Source: Lachnospiraceae bacterium JLR.KK002 (GTDB taxonomy: Bacteria > Bacillota > Clostridia > Lachnospirales > Lachnospiraceae). Taken from it: 64,000 nt of DNA. Shown one piece after another: positions 61,870 to 64,000 of the stretch (position 1 is its first letter; every line of letters starts with the position of its first letter). The DNA lies in NCBI GenBank assembly GCA_036941025.1, contig JAYMNP010000001.1, forward strand, positions 744,001-808,000, written 5' to 3'. The notes beneath the pieces were generated by a model. It saw only the letters and a program-made list of their open reading frames with translations. It searched no databases and had not been told where the DNA came from. The translations under genes were made by a program, and so were the position numbers.

Positions 61870-62283
61870 ATGAATATGCAGGAACTTCATGTGGATGCAA
61901 CCATAGAAAATATCGGGAAGGTGACGGAGTTTGTGGACAGCCGGCTGGAAGAACTGGGCTGTCCGCTGAAAGCACAGATGCAGATTGACATTGCCATTGA
62001 CGAGCTGTTTGGGAATATTGCCCATTATGCCTATAACCCGGATGTGGGACCGGCCACGGTACGGGTGGAGGTGACAGAGGAGCCTGTGGCAGTGATTATC
62101 ACATTTATTGACCAGGGAGTGCCCTACGACCCTCTGGCAAAAGCAGACCCGGATGTGGGCCTGTCGCTGGAGGAACGTGAGGCAGGAGGCCTTGGGATTT
62201 TCATGGTAAAGAAAACCATGGACGAGATTTCTTATGAGTACCGGGAGGGTCAGAATATTCTGAAAATTAAAAAGAGGTTTTAA
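61870..62283 (+). CDS. Anti-sigma-type serine kinase (RsbW/SpoIIAB-like HATPase)
   Basis: 137 residues. GHKL fold with N-box QIDIAIDELFGNIAHYAY (about 37-54), G1 ITFIDQGVPYDP (about 77-88) and G2 EAGGLGIFMVKKTMDE (about 105-120). AGAGGA lies before the ATG. It is the second HATPase of the cluster (the other is fused to the MATE transporter), so two kinases may compete for one STAS protein. It overlaps the convergent MerR gene by 17 bases. Confidence 0.92.
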   Translation: MNMQELHVDATIENIGKVTEFVDSRLEELGCPLKAQMQIDIAIDELFGNIAHYAYNPDVGPATVRVEVTEEPVAVIITFIDQGVPYDPLAKADPDVGLSLEEREAGGLGIFMVKKTMDEISYEYREGQNILKIKKRF

Positions 62284-63127
62284 TGGAATGGTTTACTACA
62301 TGATTGGCCTGCTGCAGTTTCTCATGATAATGCCGGTAAGATGCGCTTAACCGGCACATGGCAGGAATAAATACATCGTTATATCCGCTGGAAGCAGTGA
62401 ACTGCCGCAATGCCTGCTCCAGACGGTAAGCGGGCGTTGCCTGATATGCCTCCGATTCTTTCAACGCCAGATAATGCGCAATCTCTTTCCGGTGCTCCGC
62501 CATATACGTTTCGGGGTCCCGGATGGCTGCGTCTGTAGCGGCAGATATCTTTTCTGCAAAAGTTTCATCAAAATGCGAGAAAGTCTCATCCAGATATTCC
62601 TGTAATTCATCCGGAAGGTTGAGCCGGGCATTGTCCAGGAATGTAAGAACAGTGTCAAAGGCTTCCTGCTGTTCCACTGTTTCAATGGTGTGGTTCAGAT
62701 ACGGTGCAAAGTGGAGGGAGACAAATCTTCCATAACTGCCGGGGAAGAACGTTTTCAGACGTTCCAGGACAGACTGTTTATGTTCAAGCTGCTGCAACCG
62801 TCTGTGGGCCAGTTCCCAGTCCTGCGTTTCGGAAAGCTCCTGAATCAGTTTCTGTTTTTCTGACAGAAGTGAAAGCTCCGCTTTCTTTTTTTCTGAAATT
62901 TCCCGCAGTTCTTTTTCCGACTGTCCTGACAGAATGGCATGGATAGCGGGGACGGGAATTTCCAGACGTCTCAAAACGGAAATTTTTTTCAGCCGGATGA
63001 TGTCGTCCTCTGAAAAATCCCGATAACCGTTTTCCTGAATCGCCGGGGAAATAAGCCCCTGTTCCATATAATATTCCACAGCTTTTCTGGTCAGAGAAGA
63101 CTTCTGACATGCTTCATGGATTAACAT
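62267..63127 (-). CDS. MerR-family transcriptional regulator
   Basis: 286 residues from the ATG with GGAGG eight bases upstream. The winged helix-turn-helix (LTRKAVEYYMEQGLISPAIQ, ENGYRDFSEDDIIRLKKISV) is followed by a dimerisation coiled coil (about 75-115, rich in Glu, Lys and Leu) and a roughly 165-residue ligand-binding-like region (ETYMAEHRKEIAHYLALKES). It is convergent with the NRPS cluster and probably controls its own gene through a 19-bp-spacer promoter. The inducer is unknown. Confidence 0.9.
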   Translation of the reverse strand: MLIHEACQKSSLTRKAVEYYMEQGLISPAIQENGYRDFSEDDIIRLKKISVLRRLEIPVPAIHAILSGQSEKELREISEKKKAELSLLSEKQKLIQELSETQDWELAHRRLQQLEHKQSVLERLKTFFPGSYGRFVSLHFAPYLNHTIETVEQQEAFDTVLTFLDNARLNLPDELQEYLDETFSHFDETFAEKISAATDAAIRDPETYMAEHRKEIAHYLALKESEAYQATPAYRLEQALRQFTASSGYNDVFIPAMCRLSASYRHYHEKLQQANHVVNHSIKTSF

Positions 63128-63199
63128 AAGCTGCACCTCCGGTTAAAATTTTGAATTGCAGGTGAATTTCTGCAAAGAATTATGTTGTTGCTTAACTGT

Positions 63200-63230
63200 A
63201 TCATAAACCCGTCCCTGGGGGTGCAGTCAA
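63200..63230 (-). promoter_or_regulatory. MerR-type promoter with 19-bp spacer
   Basis: On the reverse strand, TTGACT (63225-63230) and TATGAT (63200-63205) are 19 bases apart, with a GC-rich dyad (ACCC...GGGT) in the spacer. Overlong spacers of this kind are twisted into an active form by MerR proteins. Confidence 0.78.
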
Positions 63231-63247
63231 CAGGTTTCGGAAAAAGA

Positions 63248-63276
63248 TTGTCTTTTGCTCAATATTCGGGTAAAAT
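63248..63276 (+). promoter_or_regulatory. Promoter of the PH-like/SHOCT gene
   Basis: TTGTCT (63248-63253), a 17-base spacer and TAAAAT (63271-63276), 53 bases before the ATG. Confidence 0.7.
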
Positions 63277-63329
63277 AGTGGTATAACCAGTCTGTGACAA
63301 GCAGGGAGATTGAACAGGAGGAAACTTAT

Positions 63330-63884
63330 ATGCGTGAAGATATTAATGCATGTCTGGAAAAATTTAATATTAAAACCTTTGGAAATAAAAAGAATATTGA
63401 GCGAGCAGAGAGTATGCTGTGGCCAGATGAAAAAGTTTTGTATATAACACCTGCAAATGCAGTGATTTACAGTGTAAATGTTAGAAAAAAAGATAAATTG
63501 CCGGGAATTTTCACAGTGACGGACAGAAGGATACTGTTTTCCTTTAAAGCCGGTTTTACGGAAATGGACGAGAGCTTTGGCCTGGAAGAAGTAGAAGCGG
63601 TTAATTCTTCAGGCAATGGAATGACAGGCGGGCATATTACTGTTCATACAAAAGTAAAGACCATTGACGTTTCTGTCACCAGTAAGAAAGAGATATTGAA
63701 GGAAATACAGAATCTTATTACTGTAGCGGTAAATGCCCGTAAGAATAATGCTGAAATATTCCCTTCGGACAGCCGGGAGGATGACAGTCTTGAACAATTG
63801 GAAAAACTGCATAATTTTCTGGAGCGTGGTATTATTACAAAGGAAGAATTTGAAATTAAAAAAAGGCAACTGCTGGGATTGTAA
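63330..63884 (+). CDS. Bacterial PH-like domain protein with C-terminal SHOCT motif
   Basis: 184 residues from ATG 63330 (AGGAGG upstream). Residues about 25-125 resemble bacterial PH domains (MLWPDEKVLYITPANAVIYS, TVTDRRILFSFKAG, TVHTKVKTIDVSV). The C-terminus, LEQLEKLHNFLERGIITKEE then FEIKKRQLLGL, is a SHOCT oligomerisation motif. Such proteins often respond to envelope or general stress; the role is unknown. It is divergent from the MerR gene. Confidence 0.78.
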   Translation: MREDINACLEKFNIKTFGNKKNIERAESMLWPDEKVLYITPANAVIYSVNVRKKDKLPGIFTVTDRRILFSFKAGFTEMDESFGLEEVEAVNSSGNGMTGGHITVHTKVKTIDVSVTSKKEILKEIQNLITVAVNARKNNAEIFPSDSREDDSLEQLEKLHNFLERGIITKEEFEIKKRQLLGL

Positions 63885-63905
63885 AATACCAGGATATGAA
63901 AAGTT

Positions 63906-64000
63906 ATGTATAAAATAGCCATTTGTGACGACGAAGATACACTGATTGAAGAACTGAAAGAGAATCTGGAGCGGTACGGCTCAGAGACAGACAGAGAATT
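63906..64000 (+). CDS. Response regulator receiver domain, N-terminal part (runs off window)
   Basis: ATG 63906 starts MYKIAICDDEDTLIEELKEN, the beta-1/acidic pocket of a receiver domain. The CDDE motif and start resemble the LytTR regulators at 40.9 and 43.9 kb, but the output domain is outside the window. Confidence 0.7.
   Translation, partial: MYKIAICDDEDTLIEELKENLERYGSETDRE

Overview
The window looks like a chromosome segment of a gut Lachnospiraceae-type Clostridium (Firmicutes). The evidence is HrcA/CIRCE control of htpG, strong AGGAGG ribosome binding sites, GHKL kinases and LytTR regulators, an NADH-linked [FeFe]-hydrogenase operon (HydCBA), and remnants of a CD1115/Tn1549-like conjugative element. 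No rRNA or tRNA gene was recognised.

Layout. 1-6.9 kb: end of a PAS-domain signalling protein, htpG with CIRCE, a membrane metallophosphoesterase, a GHKL histidine kinase and a MATE pump. 7.0-8.9 kb: a complete Septu anti-phage pair (ptuA-ptuB), followed by a WYL regulator and two GyrI-like effector-binding proteins. 11.3-13.3 kb: GNAT acetyltransferases, a pyrophosphatase-like gene and gene relics. 13.3-24.5 kb: a wrecked conjugative element (VirD4 tail, HipA-like kinase, truncated sigma factor, truncated Maff2, serine recombinase head) shot through with insertion sequences, including one IS nested inside another, plus a GntR-controlled ABC exporter. 24.5-30.3 kb: an accessory island with a ~21-bp-spaced TGACCCCT array, an Rpn nuclease, and a decayed type II Thoeris-like pair. 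That pair is driven by a promoter carrying a perfect CIRCE operator and is flanked by inverted arrays of ~20-bp repeats. A XRE-DUF5680 regulator coupled to an SPL-type radical SAM protein follows. 30.5-36.2 kb: an IS21 element and two abutting IS630 elements next to a 5'-truncated hexapeptide acetyltransferase. 36.7-40.8 kb: electron-bifurcating-type hydrogenase hydCBA. 40.9-44.6 kb: two LytTR regulators, small redox and VOC proteins, and a family of dispersed hairpin repeats.

44.9-62.3 kb: the most striking locus, a single-direction gene cluster of about 17 kb. It encodes a DUF3089 lipoprotein; a 2982-residue NRPS (A-T-C-A-T-C-A-T-R); a MATE transporter fused to an anti-sigma-type HATPase domain; an Sfp phosphopantetheinyl transferase; a STAS anti-sigma antagonist; a GH3-like amido synthetase; a methyltransferase; a HAMP/SpoIIE phosphatase; and a stand-alone RsbW-like kinase. 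It joins a reductase-terminated peptide pathway to a full partner-switching module without a visible sigma factor. A convergent MerR regulator with a 19-bp-spacer promoter closes the cluster. The window ends with a PH-like/SHOCT protein and the start of a third LytTR regulator.

The two leading candidates for something undescribed are the NRPS plus partner-switch cluster, with its MATE-HATPase fusion, and the CIRCE-controlled Thoeris cassette bounded by inverted iterated repeats.
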